The position numbers and the translations under genes were made by a program. A DNA stretch of 64,000 nt from Chitinophagaceae bacterium. Its GTDB lineage: Bacteria; Bacteroidota; Bacteroidia; Chitinophagales; Chitinophagaceae. The DNA is taken from NCBI GenBank assembly GCA_020847395.1, contig JADLCD010000091.1:38322-102321 (forward strand), given 5' to 3'. How positions within the stretch are numbered: the stretch's first letter is position 1; each line of letters starts with the position of its first letter. Below are positions 43,198 to 53,018 of this stretch, one piece after another. A model generated the notes under the pieces. It saw only the letters and a list, made by a program, of their open reading frames with translations. It was not told the origin of the DNA and searched no databases.

Positions 43198-43626
43198 ATG
43201 AAAAGATTGATTTCCTTTTTATATACTATTATAGGAATGGTATGTTTTGCATCTGTTCAAAGTGCTGATGAAAAAGCGATTCTAAAAGTTTTAAACGACC
43301 AGGTATATTACTGGAACAAAGGCGATCTCGACAATTTTGTAAAAGGATATTGGAATAATGATTCTGTAATGTTTATCGGAAGTAAAGGCATTGTATATGG
43401 TTATCAGAATACACTCAATCGTTACAAACAAACTTATAGCGATACCGCTAAAATGGGCAAGCTCAGTTTTAAAATATTACATGTAAACAAACTTTCGTCC
43501 GATACTTATTTTGTGGCAGGTAAATTTTTTTTAAAAAGAACAATAGGCGATGCGGAAGGGCATTATACTTTAGTATTCAGGAAAATTAATGGTACATGGA
43601 AAATCATTTCTGATCATAGCAGTTAA
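43198..43626 (+). CDS. NTF2-like (DUF4440) secreted protein
   Basis: This 142-aa protein has a signal peptide (MKRLISFLYTIIGMVCFASVQS) and an NTF2-like domain. Typical wording is EKAILKVLNDQVYYWNKGDLDNFVKGY and the ending GHYTLVFRKINGTWKIISDHSS. Such domains bind small molecules or act as non-enzymatic scaffolds. It lies divergently from the MBL gene with 88 bp between. Confidence 0.88.
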   Translation: MKRLISFLYTIIGMVCFASVQSADEKAILKVLNDQVYYWNKGDLDNFVKGYWNNDSVMFIGSKGIVYGYQNTLNRYKQTYSDTAKMGKLSFKILHVNKLSSDTYFVAGKFFLKRTIGDAEGHYTLVFRKINGTWKIISDHSS

Positions 43627-43668
43627 TGATATTCAGCCGGAAATTATTTGGATATTTCAGCATCAATG

Positions 43669-45213
43669 CTATTGTTTAAAAATCTTCTTCACAACCAGGT
43701 TGCTACTGGTTCTGCATATAAGGAAATACACGCCTTTTGATAAATTATTCAACCCGTCAACCAATACGTTGTAGTTGCCTGTAGTTGCCTGTATAGTACG
43801 TGTTATAACTGAACGCCCGGATGCATCAGCAATCGTTATATACAAGTGCTGATTTAATCTGCTGTTAAAATTTATAGTTAGTTTATCAGTAAAAGGAGAT
43901 GGAAAAACAGAAAGATTAAATTCGGGATTATTATTGTTTTTAATGAAAAGAATTTTGCTGAACAACGTTTGCCCCCCAAGTGTAGTTACTTTTATACGAT
44001 AGTATACATTGCCTGAGGCTGTGGTATTATCTGAGTAACTATATGAGTATGGAAAAGTATTCGAGGTATTTAATCTTTCTATAGTTTTGAAATCATTGTT
44101 ATATCCTGTAGTGGAAACCTGTATTTCAAATACGGCACTTTCATTATCAGAATAGTCCCAGCTTAATTCAACTGCATTGCCCTGCGATTTTGATATGAAG
44201 TTGCTTATACTCCCACTTAATACCATTTCCTGGGGAATAAATCCATCAAGATTAACCCCATATAGCTGCGGCGCCACATTTATAGATAAAGCAGAATACG
44301 TGAATCGTTCTCCGGCTACCAGCACCCGGGTGTTGTTAACTGCCGTAATGCACTCTAACTGACCCCGGTCTGTAGGCTCTTGTGACAGGGAAAACATTTT
44401 TCCTAAATCAAGTTTTAATTTTTGCGTTGCGGTATTTAAAAGATTATCCATGCTGCTGAAGCCAAGTAGCAACCATATTGCACAATGTGTGTTGCTGAAT
44501 GATTGCTTTGGATTATTATAACCAAGTAACGCAACTACCTTATTGCTTAATTTTGTTGCACCTGTTATTAAAAAATTTTGTGTATTAAATTCTTCTTTTC
44601 TACTGGCTATATACGTGCCTGGTATTGCAGGTACGGTATAATGAACCGTTCTTGAACTAACCCAGTCTTTTGTAAACAAATGAAGTGTGCCATTGTCGTA
44701 TATTACTGCTTCACAATCAAAAGCTGTATTATTGGCTGCATTATCACATTCTGCCTCGGTTGAACAGAATATTGTTTGATCTTCGTAGCTAAAGTTGATA
44801 ATATCAATATTATCTGCAGTTATAGTGCCGGTGCTGCCGCTGATAGCCGTAATGGCCGCTTTGGATATTCTGTAAATTTTAAGATCTTTCCTGCTTCCGG
44901 TAGCATTATTGCCGAAGTCTCCAATATAAATATATACATCGTCCTGGGTAATGTCTTCCCAGTCAGATGTAGCAGTGTAATTTACGGTAAGCAAAATTGT
45001 TTTAGTAATGGCTCCTGTGGTAGAATCAATCTCAAAAATAACCGGCTCATTACCGTTATCTTTATGTCCATACAATTTCCCATTCCAATTTATTAGTCCG
45101 CTTAGTTCGTCTAAAGCAGGCGTAGGCAGGTTTGCCTTTTTTACGGGAGCAGCCACCTGGGCATAACCCGTAAATAACAGGAAAAAAAACATTACAGATA
45201 ATGCTGCACGCAT
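43669..45213 (-). CDS. Secreted protein with type IX sorting domain
   Basis: This 514-aa protein has a signal peptide (MRAALSVMFFFLLFTGYAQ). The central region resembles a beta-propeller-like repeat protein (LSGLINWNGKLYGHKDNGNE; DWEDITQDDVYIYIGDFGNN). An Fn3/Ig-like linker (AVELSWDYSDNESAVFEIQ) follows. The C-terminal domain (LSVFPSPFTDKLTINF...LSKGVYFLI) is a T9SS type A sorting signal. The protein should cross the outer membrane by T9SS. The function of the central domain is unknown. Confidence 0.88.
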   Translation of the reverse strand: MRAALSVMFFFLLFTGYAQVAAPVKKANLPTPALDELSGLINWNGKLYGHKDNGNEPVIFEIDSTTGAITKTILLTVNYTATSDWEDITQDDVYIYIGDFGNNATGSRKDLKIYRISKAAITAISGSTGTITADNIDIINFSYEDQTIFCSTEAECDNAANNTAFDCEAVIYDNGTLHLFTKDWVSSRTVHYTVPAIPGTYIASRKEEFNTQNFLITGATKLSNKVVALLGYNNPKQSFSNTHCAIWLLLGFSSMDNLLNTATQKLKLDLGKMFSLSQEPTDRGQLECITAVNNTRVLVAGERFTYSALSINVAPQLYGVNLDGFIPQEMVLSGSISNFISKSQGNAVELSWDYSDNESAVFEIQVSTTGYNNDFKTIERLNTSNTFPYSYSYSDNTTASGNVYYRIKVTTLGGQTLFSKILFIKNNNNPEFNLSVFPSPFTDKLTINFNSRLNQHLYITIADASGRSVITRTIQATTGNYNVLVDGLNNLSKGVYFLICRTSSNLVVKKIFKQ

Positions 45214-45387
45214 ATGGGTTTAGTTATAGCTTAGTGCCTAAAAATCAGATATTTTTTAGATCAGGGTGGTTGATATAAGATTTTGGGAAATGTGCCTTTT
45301 CTTTAGTGAAACATTGGTAACAAAAGATATAGGAGATTAAGAGATGAAACAGGCCACTAAAGTAATAATTTTTATTTGTTGTATATA

Positions 45388-46872
45388 TTATTTTTCCGCT
45401 TCCTTTATTATTTCTATTGTTTTTTTCATTTTGCCATCTATGCCCCTGCGCACATTTTCCACTGTGGGAGAAATAAAAATATCCGGCATTACACCCCTGC
45501 CGTCTTTTGCGCCGTGTTGATACTGAACAATACGGAATAAGGGCAGTCTTACCTTCATTTTGCTATGGGGAAGTATAATATCCGGAATACGTATGCCACT
45601 ATTGCCATATGCGCCACCGCCGGCTTCTTCGCCTAATAAACGAACATTTTGCTGCCCTTTTACTGCATGGGCAAATAATGTAGCCGCTGAAAAAGTAGGT
45701 CCGCTGATCAGAACATATACTTTTCCATTATAGTGATTTTTTTTACGCGGATGGAATGTATGCTTCTCCCAATACCTGAAATGGTAGTTGCCGTCATCTT
45801 CTTTTTTAGCAACAAAAAATAAAATCAATGAATTGAGCAAGCCATCTTTCACATATTTATTATAGCCTGCGAGCCCTTTTGTATTGGATATCATCGTATC
45901 ACACACCTTAAAAGGAGTTGCACGAATGTATTTTGTAAGTGCTGTATAGCTACTCACATTGCCTCCGCCATTATTCCTGATGTCTATAATAAGATTAGGA
46001 ATATTTTTCTTTCTGAGTTGCCTGAAACTTTTCCTGAAAAATGAAGGCAACCTGCCACCTGTAAAACTATTCACCGTCATTACCGCGTATTGGTTGGTGC
46101 TATCAAAAGAAAGAGACCGTATATATTCCAGGCGCTTTGGCTTATTTTTCGGATCAAACTGCCTGGTGCGGGTTTGTATAATTCTTTTTGCAACACTGTC
46201 TGTAGATGGATCATATACCGGGATAACTACTGTTTTTCCGGCGCCCATACTATCAATATATTCTACTTCATACGTTGCTGATAAGCCCAAGATATTACGA
46301 TGATAATGCGGAAAAGCACTGCTTAATCTTACATGATTTACATTTTCAGAATAACCGTCAGACGGCATAAACCGAAACATAGTATCTGTAAGTTGCTGTT
46401 CCAACATTCCATTAATACGGGTAATAACAGTACCCGGCTTAAGTATACTGTCTTGCTTATTGAGATTTAATGTTAAAACCATTGTATCCGGCCATATTTT
46501 CATATACAGCGGAATGGATGGTTGCGGATGTTCGCGCATTTGCCTGTTATAGGCAGCAGGATAGCTGAAACTGGTATGCCCGCAGCGAATTTTTTTGGTT
46601 AATGGGGCAAGAATGGAAAACCCGAATTGCTGCCTGGTCATGGAATCCGTGATAGCATTATAATACTTATCAAAGAAGTAATTCATGCTGTCCCTGGGCG
46701 TATACCAATATAATGCAGGATGAAATTTTTCGAGCATTTCCCGAAGCAACGCATAATCTTTTTTCAGGTCTTCTGCAGCAAACTTTCTTGAAGGCGCATA
46801 CAGCTTTTTGGAACAGCTCGTATAAAAACAGGTAATTACAAACAATAATATCAGGAAAAGGAATTGCCTCAT
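45388..46872 (-). CDS. S41-family peptidase lipoprotein
   Basis: This 494-aa protein has a lipoprotein signal (MRQFLFLILLFVITCFYTSC). A helical N-terminal region (LREMLEKFHPALYWYTPRDS) and a PDZ-like segment (ILKPGTVITRINGM) precede the S41 core. The core shows LIIDIRNNGGGNVSSY and the nucleophile in SGPTFSAATLFAHAVKG, followed by EEAGGGAYGNSG. It probably digests peptides at the cell envelope. The next gene on the same strand is thiL, upstream by 15 bp, so the two may be co-transcribed. Confidence 0.9.
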   Translation of the reverse strand: MRQFLFLILLFVITCFYTSCSKKLYAPSRKFAAEDLKKDYALLREMLEKFHPALYWYTPRDSMNYFFDKYYNAITDSMTRQQFGFSILAPLTKKIRCGHTSFSYPAAYNRQMREHPQPSIPLYMKIWPDTMVLTLNLNKQDSILKPGTVITRINGMLEQQLTDTMFRFMPSDGYSENVNHVRLSSAFPHYHRNILGLSATYEVEYIDSMGAGKTVVIPVYDPSTDSVAKRIIQTRTRQFDPKNKPKRLEYIRSLSFDSTNQYAVMTVNSFTGGRLPSFFRKSFRQLRKKNIPNLIIDIRNNGGGNVSSYTALTKYIRATPFKVCDTMISNTKGLAGYNKYVKDGLLNSLILFFVAKKEDDGNYHFRYWEKHTFHPRKKNHYNGKVYVLISGPTFSAATLFAHAVKGQQNVRLLGEEAGGGAYGNSGIRIPDIILPHSKMKVRLPLFRIVQYQHGAKDGRGVMPDIFISPTVENVRRGIDGKMKKTIEIIKEAEK

Positions 46873-46887
46873 TATCTTACGTCAATA

Positions 46888-47916
46888 TTATTTTAACGAA
46901 TTCCATCCCTGTGCTGTTATTGGGTGCTTTTTATCAGACCTTGTTATAATATTACATCCTTCTGCGGCTTCCGCAATATAACCAATCACACTTATCTGTT
47001 CATTGAGTACCAGTTTATCATAATCCTCCTGCTTTATTGTAAAAAGCAACTCATAATCTTCGCCTCCGCTCAATGCACAGGCTGTAGGATCAAGCCCAAG
47101 TTTAAAAGCAAATTCACGCGATTGATCCGCAACAGGTATCTTATCTTCATATAAAACGCAGCCAACCTCACTTTGTTTGCAAATGTGTAAAATTTCGCTG
47201 CTTAAGCCGTCGCTGATGTCCATCATGCTGGTTGGCACAATATTGTTTTCTTCAAAAAATTCAATAATGTCTTTTCTTGTTTCAGGCTTTAATAATCTCC
47301 GCAGAATATAATCCTCATTTTCAAGATCGGGTTGTACCTCAGGGCTTTCCAAAAATATTTTCTTCTCTCTTTCCATTAATAATAAGCCGAGGTATGCTGC
47401 GCCTAAATCGCCGCTCACGCATATTAAATCGCCCTTTTTTGCGCCATCGCGCTTAACAAATTTATCAGGAGAAACTTCACCAATGGCAGTTATGCTAATT
47501 ACAAATCCTTTTGCGGATGTTGTAGTATCTCCACCAACAAGATCAACATTATATCTTTCACAGGCTGCATAAACACCTTCATAAAATTCTTCCAGCGCTT
47601 CTACGCTAAACCGATTGCTGATACCAATACTTATGGTTATTTGGGTTGGTGTAGCATTCATGGCATACACATCGCTAAGGTTCACTATCACACTTTTATA
47701 GCCAAGATGATTGAGCGGAGTATATACCAGGTCAAAGTGTACACCTTCAATAAGCAGGTCTGTTGTTACCACTATCTGCTTGCCAAAATGATCCAGCACA
47801 GCAGCATCATCACCAACACTCAATACTGTAGATGCGTGCCGGGTTTCATTATTCCTGGTAAGATGGTCTATTAATCCAAACTCACCGAGCGAAGCTATTT
47901 CTGTGCGTGATGACAT
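46888..47916 (-). CDS. thiL: Thiamine-monophosphate kinase
   Basis: This is a full-length, 342-aa cytosolic enzyme of the PurM/ThiL fold. It phosphorylates thiamine phosphate to the active cofactor. Motifs include GDDAAVLD, TTDLLIEGVHFDL, DVYAMNATPTQITISIG, GGDTTTS, MMDISDGLSSEI and ALSGGEDYELLFT. It starts the pair thiL-S41 peptidase. No other thiamine genes are nearby. Confidence 0.95.
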   Translation of the reverse strand: MSSRTEIASLGEFGLIDHLTRNNETRHASTVLSVGDDAAVLDHFGKQIVVTTDLLIEGVHFDLVYTPLNHLGYKSVIVNLSDVYAMNATPTQITISIGISNRFSVEALEEFYEGVYAACERYNVDLVGGDTTTSAKGFVISITAIGEVSPDKFVKRDGAKKGDLICVSGDLGAAYLGLLLMEREKKIFLESPEVQPDLENEDYILRRLLKPETRKDIIEFFEENNIVPTSMMDISDGLSSEILHICKQSEVGCVLYEDKIPVADQSREFAFKLGLDPTACALSGGEDYELLFTIKQEDYDKLVLNEQISVIGYIAEAAEGCNIITRSDKKHPITAQGWNSLK

Positions 47917-47962
47917 ATTATATTATGCTTTATAAAAATTGAAATGGAATTAAAATTAAGAA

Positions 47963-48047
47963 GAATAGGTTAAAGCCCGGTTCTATTCATTATGCCTTGG
48001 CAGTTGAATTATTTCCGGAGTTGAATTGCCTCCAGATTTATCTGGAG
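47963..48047. repeat. REP-like repeats on the left of the transposase
   Basis: A 28-bp unit (47963-47990; GAATAGGTTAAAGCC... to ATTCAT) matches 48535-48562 at 24 of 28 positions in the same orientation. It is followed by the hairpin CTCCAGA-TTTA-TCTGGAG (48030-48047). The same two units flank the other side of the transposase gene. Confidence 0.72.
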
Positions 48048-48052
48048 AATAC

Positions 48053-48494
48053 TTATTCAATAAATTTTTGAAATCCATATTTGTTCATAAATTCATCATG
48101 TTCCTCCTGAAATGATTTTTTTGCATGATGCTCCTCCTGGTATTTGATATAGGTTCTCACCCTGTTCAACATTGATTCAGAAACTGACACCGCAAAATAT
48201 TCATCCTGCCAATCAAATTTTTCTTTTGTAAAATTATTCTTGTTTATCCAATATGAAGATTCACCCTTAATCAATTGCATTACTTTTTGAATTGTTTGAT
48301 CTACTCCCATTGATACCAGACAGACAGTGACAATGATCGGAATAACCATTTATGTAATCAACAAAAACACCTTTTGCCTTCGCATTTTCCCTGATATGAC
48401 TCCATACCTGAAAACGAAGGTCTTTTGAATGTAAAAAAGGATATCTGTTTTTAGTGCTCCATACAAAATGGATGTATACTTTTACGAATGGCAT
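48053..48494 (-). pseudogene. REP-associated IS200-like (Y1) transposase, frameshifted by a 4-bp duplication
   Basis: Two overlapping frames together encode one Y1 transposase of about 145 aa. The first (from ATG 48494) reads MPFVKVYIHFVWSTKNRYPF...YSDHCHCL, with the HUH motif HCH. The second continues SMGVDQTIQKVMQLIKGESSYW...SESMLNRVRTYIKYQEEHH, with the likely catalytic Tyr. They join if one copy of a tandem TCTG (CAGA at 48317-48324 on the plus strand) is removed, giving CHCLVSMG. The duplication is a simple slippage event. REP-like repeats flank the gene, as in RAYT loci. Confidence 0.85.
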
Positions 48495-48534
48495 TGTTTC
48501 ATATTTTAATTGGTTAACATTATAGAATAATAGG

Positions 48535-48690
48535 GAATAGGCTAAAGCCTATTTCTATTCATCCTGCGATTTGAATTTCCTCCAGATTTATCCGGAGGCT
48601 TCATTATTTCTATTCATCCTCCTGATTTCATTCTGCCTCTTGATTTCAATTATCTCCAGATTTGAATTGCCTCCAGATTTATCTGAAGGC
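48535..48690. repeat. REP-like repeats on the right of the transposase
   Basis: The unit contains AATAGGCT-AA-AGCCTATT (48536-48553), then CCTCCAGATTTATCCGGAGG (48579-48598), and a further copy GCCTCCAGATTTATCTGAAG (48669-48688). All are in the same orientation as the left copies. The last copy touches the stop of the inositol monophosphatase gene and may serve as its terminator. Confidence 0.72.
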
Positions 48691-48691
48691 T

Positions 48692-49465
48692 TTATTTTTT
48701 CCCATTAATATAATCAAGCAGGCCTGCATGAATTTTTCCATTAGTTGCCACAATATGTGGCTGATAAGGCGAATAGGGCTGATCTGCAAAGTCAGTTACT
48801 TTTCCGCCGGCTTCTTCCACTATCAAAAATCCTGCTGCACTATCCCATGCATTTAGTTTGTGCTCATAAAAACCATCAAATCTTCCCATCGCTACCCAGC
48901 AAAGATCAATAGCCGCGGAACCAAGCCGGCGAACAGGAATACCTTTGCGAATCAGTTTATCAAATACTACCAGCGGCCCATTAGGCTGGTCAAGATAGGT
49001 ATATGGAAAACCTGTAACCAGGCAGGAATGATCTACTTCTGTTTTTGAACTTACATGTATGGCTTTGTTGTTCAATGTTGCTCCTTTTTCTTTTTCTGCA
49101 ACAAACAATTCGTTTAAAAAGGGATTATATACAGCGCCCAATATCATTTTATTTTCATGCTCCACAGCTATACTTACACAACAAAGTGGTATGCCATTGG
49201 CAAAATTGATGGTTCCGTCTATGGGATCAATAATCCATTTATAAGAAGAGTTCATTACAATTTCGCCTGATTCTTCGCTCAGGATAAAATGATCCGGATA
49301 GTTTTTCTGTATAATTTCAAAAATGGCTTTTTCACATGCATGATCAACTTCTGTTACCAGGTTATTCAATCCTTCTTTATTGGATATTTTAAAAGAAGTA
49401 TTGATAGAATCGCGCATAATAGCGCCGGCTTTTTCTGTAGCCTGTAATAAAACATTTTTCAACAT
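48692..49465 (-). CDS. Inositol monophosphatase family protein
   Basis: This is a 257-aa cytosolic Mg-dependent phosphatase. Metal and substrate motifs are present: NLVTEVDHACE, SEESGE, WIIDPIDGTINFANGIP and the C-terminal LNAWDSAAGFLIVEEAGGKVTDF. The family (SuhB-like) hydrolyses inositol phosphates and related sugars, and some members also affect transcription. Length is normal. The stop is followed within 2 bp by a REP-like hairpin. Confidence 0.93.
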   Translation of the reverse strand: MLKNVLLQATEKAGAIMRDSINTSFKISNKEGLNNLVTEVDHACEKAIFEIIQKNYPDHFILSEESGEIVMNSSYKWIIDPIDGTINFANGIPLCCVSIAVEHENKMILGAVYNPFLNELFVAEKEKGATLNNKAIHVSSKTEVDHSCLVTGFPYTYLDQPNGPLVVFDKLIRKGIPVRRLGSAAIDLCWVAMGRFDGFYEHKLNAWDSAAGFLIVEEAGGKVTDFADQPYSPYQPHIVATNGKIHAGLLDYINGKK

Positions 49466-49544
49466 GGCGCAAAGATAGGGACTTGAAAAAATACACCACT
49501 AAATCCAACATCAAATACTATTTTGCAGGGCATATAGCAATGTT

Positions 49545-50726
49545 GTGCTTTCAGTTATTATAGTTAACTATAACGTAAAGTATTTTCTTGAGCAATGCCT
49601 CTTGTCGGTATACAAAGCAGGCATCAATCTTTCTATGGAAATAATTGTTATTGACAATAACTCAGGCGATGGAAGCGCAGCATATATCCGTAAAAGGTTT
49701 CCAGCCGTAAAATATCAGTTAATAAATAAAAACCTGGGATTTGCAAAAGCATGTAATTACGGATTACAATTATCGCAGGGTACGCATATTTTATTTTTGA
49801 ATCCTGATACTATTCTCCCGGAAGATAGTCTTGAAAAATGTATTCGGTTTTTAGATAGCTATGCCAATGCAGGCGCATTAGGTGTGCGCATGCTGGATGG
49901 CTCCGGTAATTTTTTAAAAGAGAGTAAACGCGGCAATCCAACTTTGCGGGCCAGTTTTTTTAAACTAAGCGGGCTTTCAGCTTTGTTTCCAAATTCGGCT
50001 TTTTTTGCTGCATATTATATGGCTCACCTCAGTGAGCATAAAACAAATGTAGTAGATATACTTTCAGGTGCATTTATAATGACAACCAAAAAAGTACTTG
50101 ATATAACAGGCGGTTTTGATGAGGCGTTTTTTATGTATGGAGAGGATATCGATTTAAGCTACACCATTCAAAAAGCGGGTTTTCTCAACTATTACTATCC
50201 TGAAATAACGATTATACACTTTAAGGGGGAAAGCACGCAGAAAGAAAGTTTGCGCTACCTGCGTACTTTTTACAAAGCCATGAGCATTTTTGCTGGCAAA
50301 CATTATAAAGGATTTAAAGGAATAATATATCGTATTATTATTGAGTGCGCTATTTTATTAAGCGTTTCAGCAGGGTTGATAATAAATTTTGTTGCAGGGT
50401 TAATAAATAAAATAAAAGCAATAGCCGGATTCAAAAAATCACTCAGCAATAAACAGCCTTTAATTATTACAGGGTCGCCGGAATCTGTTGAAATTGCCAT
50501 GAAAATAGCAGCGCATGCAGGGTTTAAAGTAATACCGAAAGAGCAAGCTGAAAATACTTGCCAATCTCCGGTAGTATATTGCGAAGGGAGCGAATACTCA
50601 TTCAAAGCCATTATTAAACAATGGGATGAGGAAAAGCCGGAAACTGCCATGATTTATGCTAACGGGAGTACAAGTATTACAGGAAGCCCGGGAAAAAACA
50701 AAACCGGAGAAACAATTGCATGGTAA
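49545..50726 (+). CDS. Family 2 glycosyltransferase with TM helix and C-terminal extension
   Basis: The start is a GTG, giving LSVIIVNYNVKYFLEQCL, the usual GT2 opening. Further motifs are IVIDNNSGDGS, NLGFAKACNYGL, FLNPDTILPE and YGEDIDLSYTIQKAG. These match the rhamnosyltransferase-like group that extends polysaccharides. A membrane segment lies near residues 270-290 (ECAILLSVSAGLIINFVAGL). The last 95 residues form a separate Rossmann-like extension (LIITGSPESVEIAMKIAAHAG) I cannot assign. Likely cell-surface polysaccharide synthesis. Confidence 0.88.
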   Translation: MLSVIIVNYNVKYFLEQCLLSVYKAGINLSMEIIVIDNNSGDGSAAYIRKRFPAVKYQLINKNLGFAKACNYGLQLSQGTHILFLNPDTILPEDSLEKCIRFLDSYANAGALGVRMLDGSGNFLKESKRGNPTLRASFFKLSGLSALFPNSAFFAAYYMAHLSEHKTNVVDILSGAFIMTTKKVLDITGGFDEAFFMYGEDIDLSYTIQKAGFLNYYYPEITIIHFKGESTQKESLRYLRTFYKAMSIFAGKHYKGFKGIIYRIIIECAILLSVSAGLIINFVAGLINKIKAIAGFKKSLSNKQPLIITGSPESVEIAMKIAAHAGFKVIPKEQAENTCQSPVVYCEGSEYSFKAIIKQWDEEKPETAMIYANGSTSITGSPGKNKTGETIAW

Positions 50727-50744
50727 TTACAAGAGAAAATTGGG

Positions 50745-51113
50745 TTATTTATTCCCCGCACAAGTGTATTTATGTGCAAGTTCAACCACAGCTTTTATAT
50801 CAAAAGGTTTGGGAAGCACATCATCAGCGCCGCAGTTTTTAGCTATTTCTTTCAGGTTTGCATTGGCAGATACAAGTACAACCGGCGTAGATGCATTGCC
50901 ATTTCCTGACTTAAATTCCTTGCATATTTCACTGCCATCACTGCCAGACATACCTATATCGAGGAATACCATATCAGGCAGATAACCCAGGTTGTTCAGG
51001 GACTTACCGTCAGAAGAAGTGATAACATCAAAGCCTTTTCCTTTAAGAATCATATTCATCAGCTCAAGAATATTATCATCATCGTCAGCAACATAAATTT
51101 TTTTACTCGTCAT
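50745..51113 (-). CDS. Single-domain response regulator
   Basis: This 122-aa CheY-like receiver has no output domain. The acidic pair is in YVADDDD, the phospho-acceptor in MVFLDIGMSGSDG, the Thr/Ser position in VLVSANA, and the Lys in LPKPFDIKAV. No kinase gene is adjacent. Single-domain regulators act by protein contact or as phosphate sinks. Confidence 0.92.
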   Translation of the reverse strand: MTSKKIYVADDDDNILELMNMILKGKGFDVITSSDGKSLNNLGYLPDMVFLDIGMSGSDGSEICKEFKSGNGNASTPVVLVSANANLKEIAKNCGADDVLPKPFDIKAVVELAHKYTCAGNK

Positions 51114-51256
51114 TATTCATGGTATGTTTAGGTCAAACCCAGTACGAATTATCAAGGGAAATTATTGTTTCAGGCTTGCATTTTTTCTTTCACAAGGTAA
51201 ATGCCAATTTTCAAACTGATTTCATATATTCAGATATCCGTTAAATTTAAACAGAA

Positions 51257-51289
51257 TTTAGGCGTATACCTGCCAGTATACTAATTTTG
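51257..51289 (+). promoter_or_regulatory. Candidate promoter of the GH3-family gene
   Basis: TAATTTTG (51282-51289) fits the -7 consensus TAnnTTTG. TTTA (51257-51260) is a near match to the -33 TTTG, with a 21-bp spacer. The spacer contains an inverted GTATAC-N6-GTATAC repeat that could be an operator. Confidence 0.45.
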
Positions 51290-51322
51290 CCTATTAAACC
51301 ATTTTAACCCGCTTACTAATCA

Positions 51323-52849
51323 ATGGGCCTAATTGAAATACGCATTCCATCAACAATTGCTAAAACATTAAAATTGTCTATTGGCTCGCCCAAACGACAA
51401 CAAAACCGCGTATTAAAAAAATTACTTAAAAAAGCAAGGTATACGGAGTTTGGGCAGGCTTACCATTTTGACCAGATTCTCCTGCATAAGCATCCGGCAA
51501 AGCTTTTTCAGCAGCATGTGCCCATTTTTGACTATGATAAAATATACGAACAGTGGTGGCATCGTACGCTTGAAGGTATACCGGATGTGTGTTGGCCGGG
51601 TAAAATAAAATACTTTGCTTTAAGCAGTGGCACCTCCGGGGCGGCAAGCAAATATATTCCCATTACCAACGACCTTATGAAGGGTAACCGTATTGTAATG
51701 ATTAAGCAGTTGTTATCGTTGCGTAACTATGAAAATATTCCTGTAAAATCTATCAGCAAAGGCTGGCTTATGCTGGGTGGTAGCACGGAGTTGCAAAAAG
51801 GCCCGGGCTATTATTCAGGCGATTTAAGTGGAATTACCGCCAGGAAAGTGCCTTTTTGGTTTACGCCGTTTTACAAACCGGGCAAAAGAATAGCCCGCAC
51901 AAAAGACTGGAACACAAAGCTGGATGAAGTAGTAGAAGAAGCGCCCAACTGGGATATAGGATTTGTGGTGGGCGTGCCCGCCTGGATACAGATGTGTATG
52001 GAAATGGTAATTGAAAGATATAATCTTAAAAATATTCATGAAATGTGGCCCAACCTTGCATTTTATGTGCATGGCGGCGTTGCGTTTGAACCATATAAAA
52101 AAGGGTTTGAAAAATTATTGGGCAAGCCTATTACCTATATAGAAACATACCTGGCATCAGAAGGATTTATTGCCTACCAGGACAGGCAGGATGTGAGAGG
52201 AATGAGGCTTACCACCAGCGAGCATATATTTCTTGAATTTATTCCTTTTAATAACGACAATTTTGACCAGTCGGGTAATATCATCAATAATCCTGAAGCA
52301 TTGCTGATTCACGAAATAGAAGAAGGTAAGGATTATGCCATATTAATCAGCACTTCCGCAGGCGCATGGCGATACCTGATTGGCGATACCGTAAGGTTTA
52401 CAAATAAAGAGAGAGGTGAAATCATCATCACCGGCAGAACAAAACATTTTTTAAGCCTGGTAGGTGAGCACCTGAGTGTAGATAATATGAACAGGGCAAT
52501 TGAAATGGCGAGTGGTGATATGAATATTTCCATTCCTGAATTTACGGTAGCAGGTATACCGCATGGCTCTTTTTTTGCACACCATTGGTATATAGCCTGC
52601 AATGATGTTGTGAATGCTGAACAATTACGTGTTGCCATTGACAATCATTTAAAGACGTTAAATGATGATTATGCGGTAGAAAGAAAAAGCGCATTAAAAG
52701 AAGTAATGCTTACAGTATTGCCTGAAAAATCTTTTATGAAATTTATGGAAATGAAAGGCAAACTTGGAGGGCAACATAAATTTCCCAGGGTAATGAAAGG
52801 AAAAATGCTGGAAGACTGGGAGAAATTTATTGCTTCAGTTGCTTTATAA
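51323..52849 (+). CDS. GH3-family acyl-adenylase-like protein
   Basis: This 508-aa cytosolic protein belongs to the GH3 family of the ANL superfamily. The nucleotide-binding motif reads YFALSSGTSGAASKYIP. Further features are YYSGDLSGITARK, YIETYLASEGFIAYQ, WRYLIGDTVRFTN and ITGRTKHFLSLVGEHLS. Plant GH3 proteins couple amino acids to plant hormones. Bacterial relatives are common in Bacteroidota, with unknown acyl and amine substrates. The gene stands alone with its own promoter candidate. Confidence 0.92.
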   Translation: MGLIEIRIPSTIAKTLKLSIGSPKRQQNRVLKKLLKKARYTEFGQAYHFDQILLHKHPAKLFQQHVPIFDYDKIYEQWWHRTLEGIPDVCWPGKIKYFALSSGTSGAASKYIPITNDLMKGNRIVMIKQLLSLRNYENIPVKSISKGWLMLGGSTELQKGPGYYSGDLSGITARKVPFWFTPFYKPGKRIARTKDWNTKLDEVVEEAPNWDIGFVVGVPAWIQMCMEMVIERYNLKNIHEMWPNLAFYVHGGVAFEPYKKGFEKLLGKPITYIETYLASEGFIAYQDRQDVRGMRLTTSEHIFLEFIPFNNDNFDQSGNIINNPEALLIHEIEEGKDYAILISTSAGAWRYLIGDTVRFTNKERGEIIITGRTKHFLSLVGEHLSVDNMNRAIEMASGDMNISIPEFTVAGIPHGSFFAHHWYIACNDVVNAEQLRVAIDNHLKTLNDDYAVERKSALKEVMLTVLPEKSFMKFMEMKGKLGGQHKFPRVMKGKMLEDWEKFIASVAL

Positions 52850-53018
52850 ATATAGAGTATTCTTCATTCAACCTCAAAAGGTGATGGTTAAAGCAATCCT
52901 TAACAAATATTCTACCTAATCTGTAATTATCGCCCTTCATAAATATTTTACAAAACCAGTTAGCCACAGTTTACTACATTTACAGAATGCAATAAGAAGA
53001 TACCTTAAAAGTAACACC

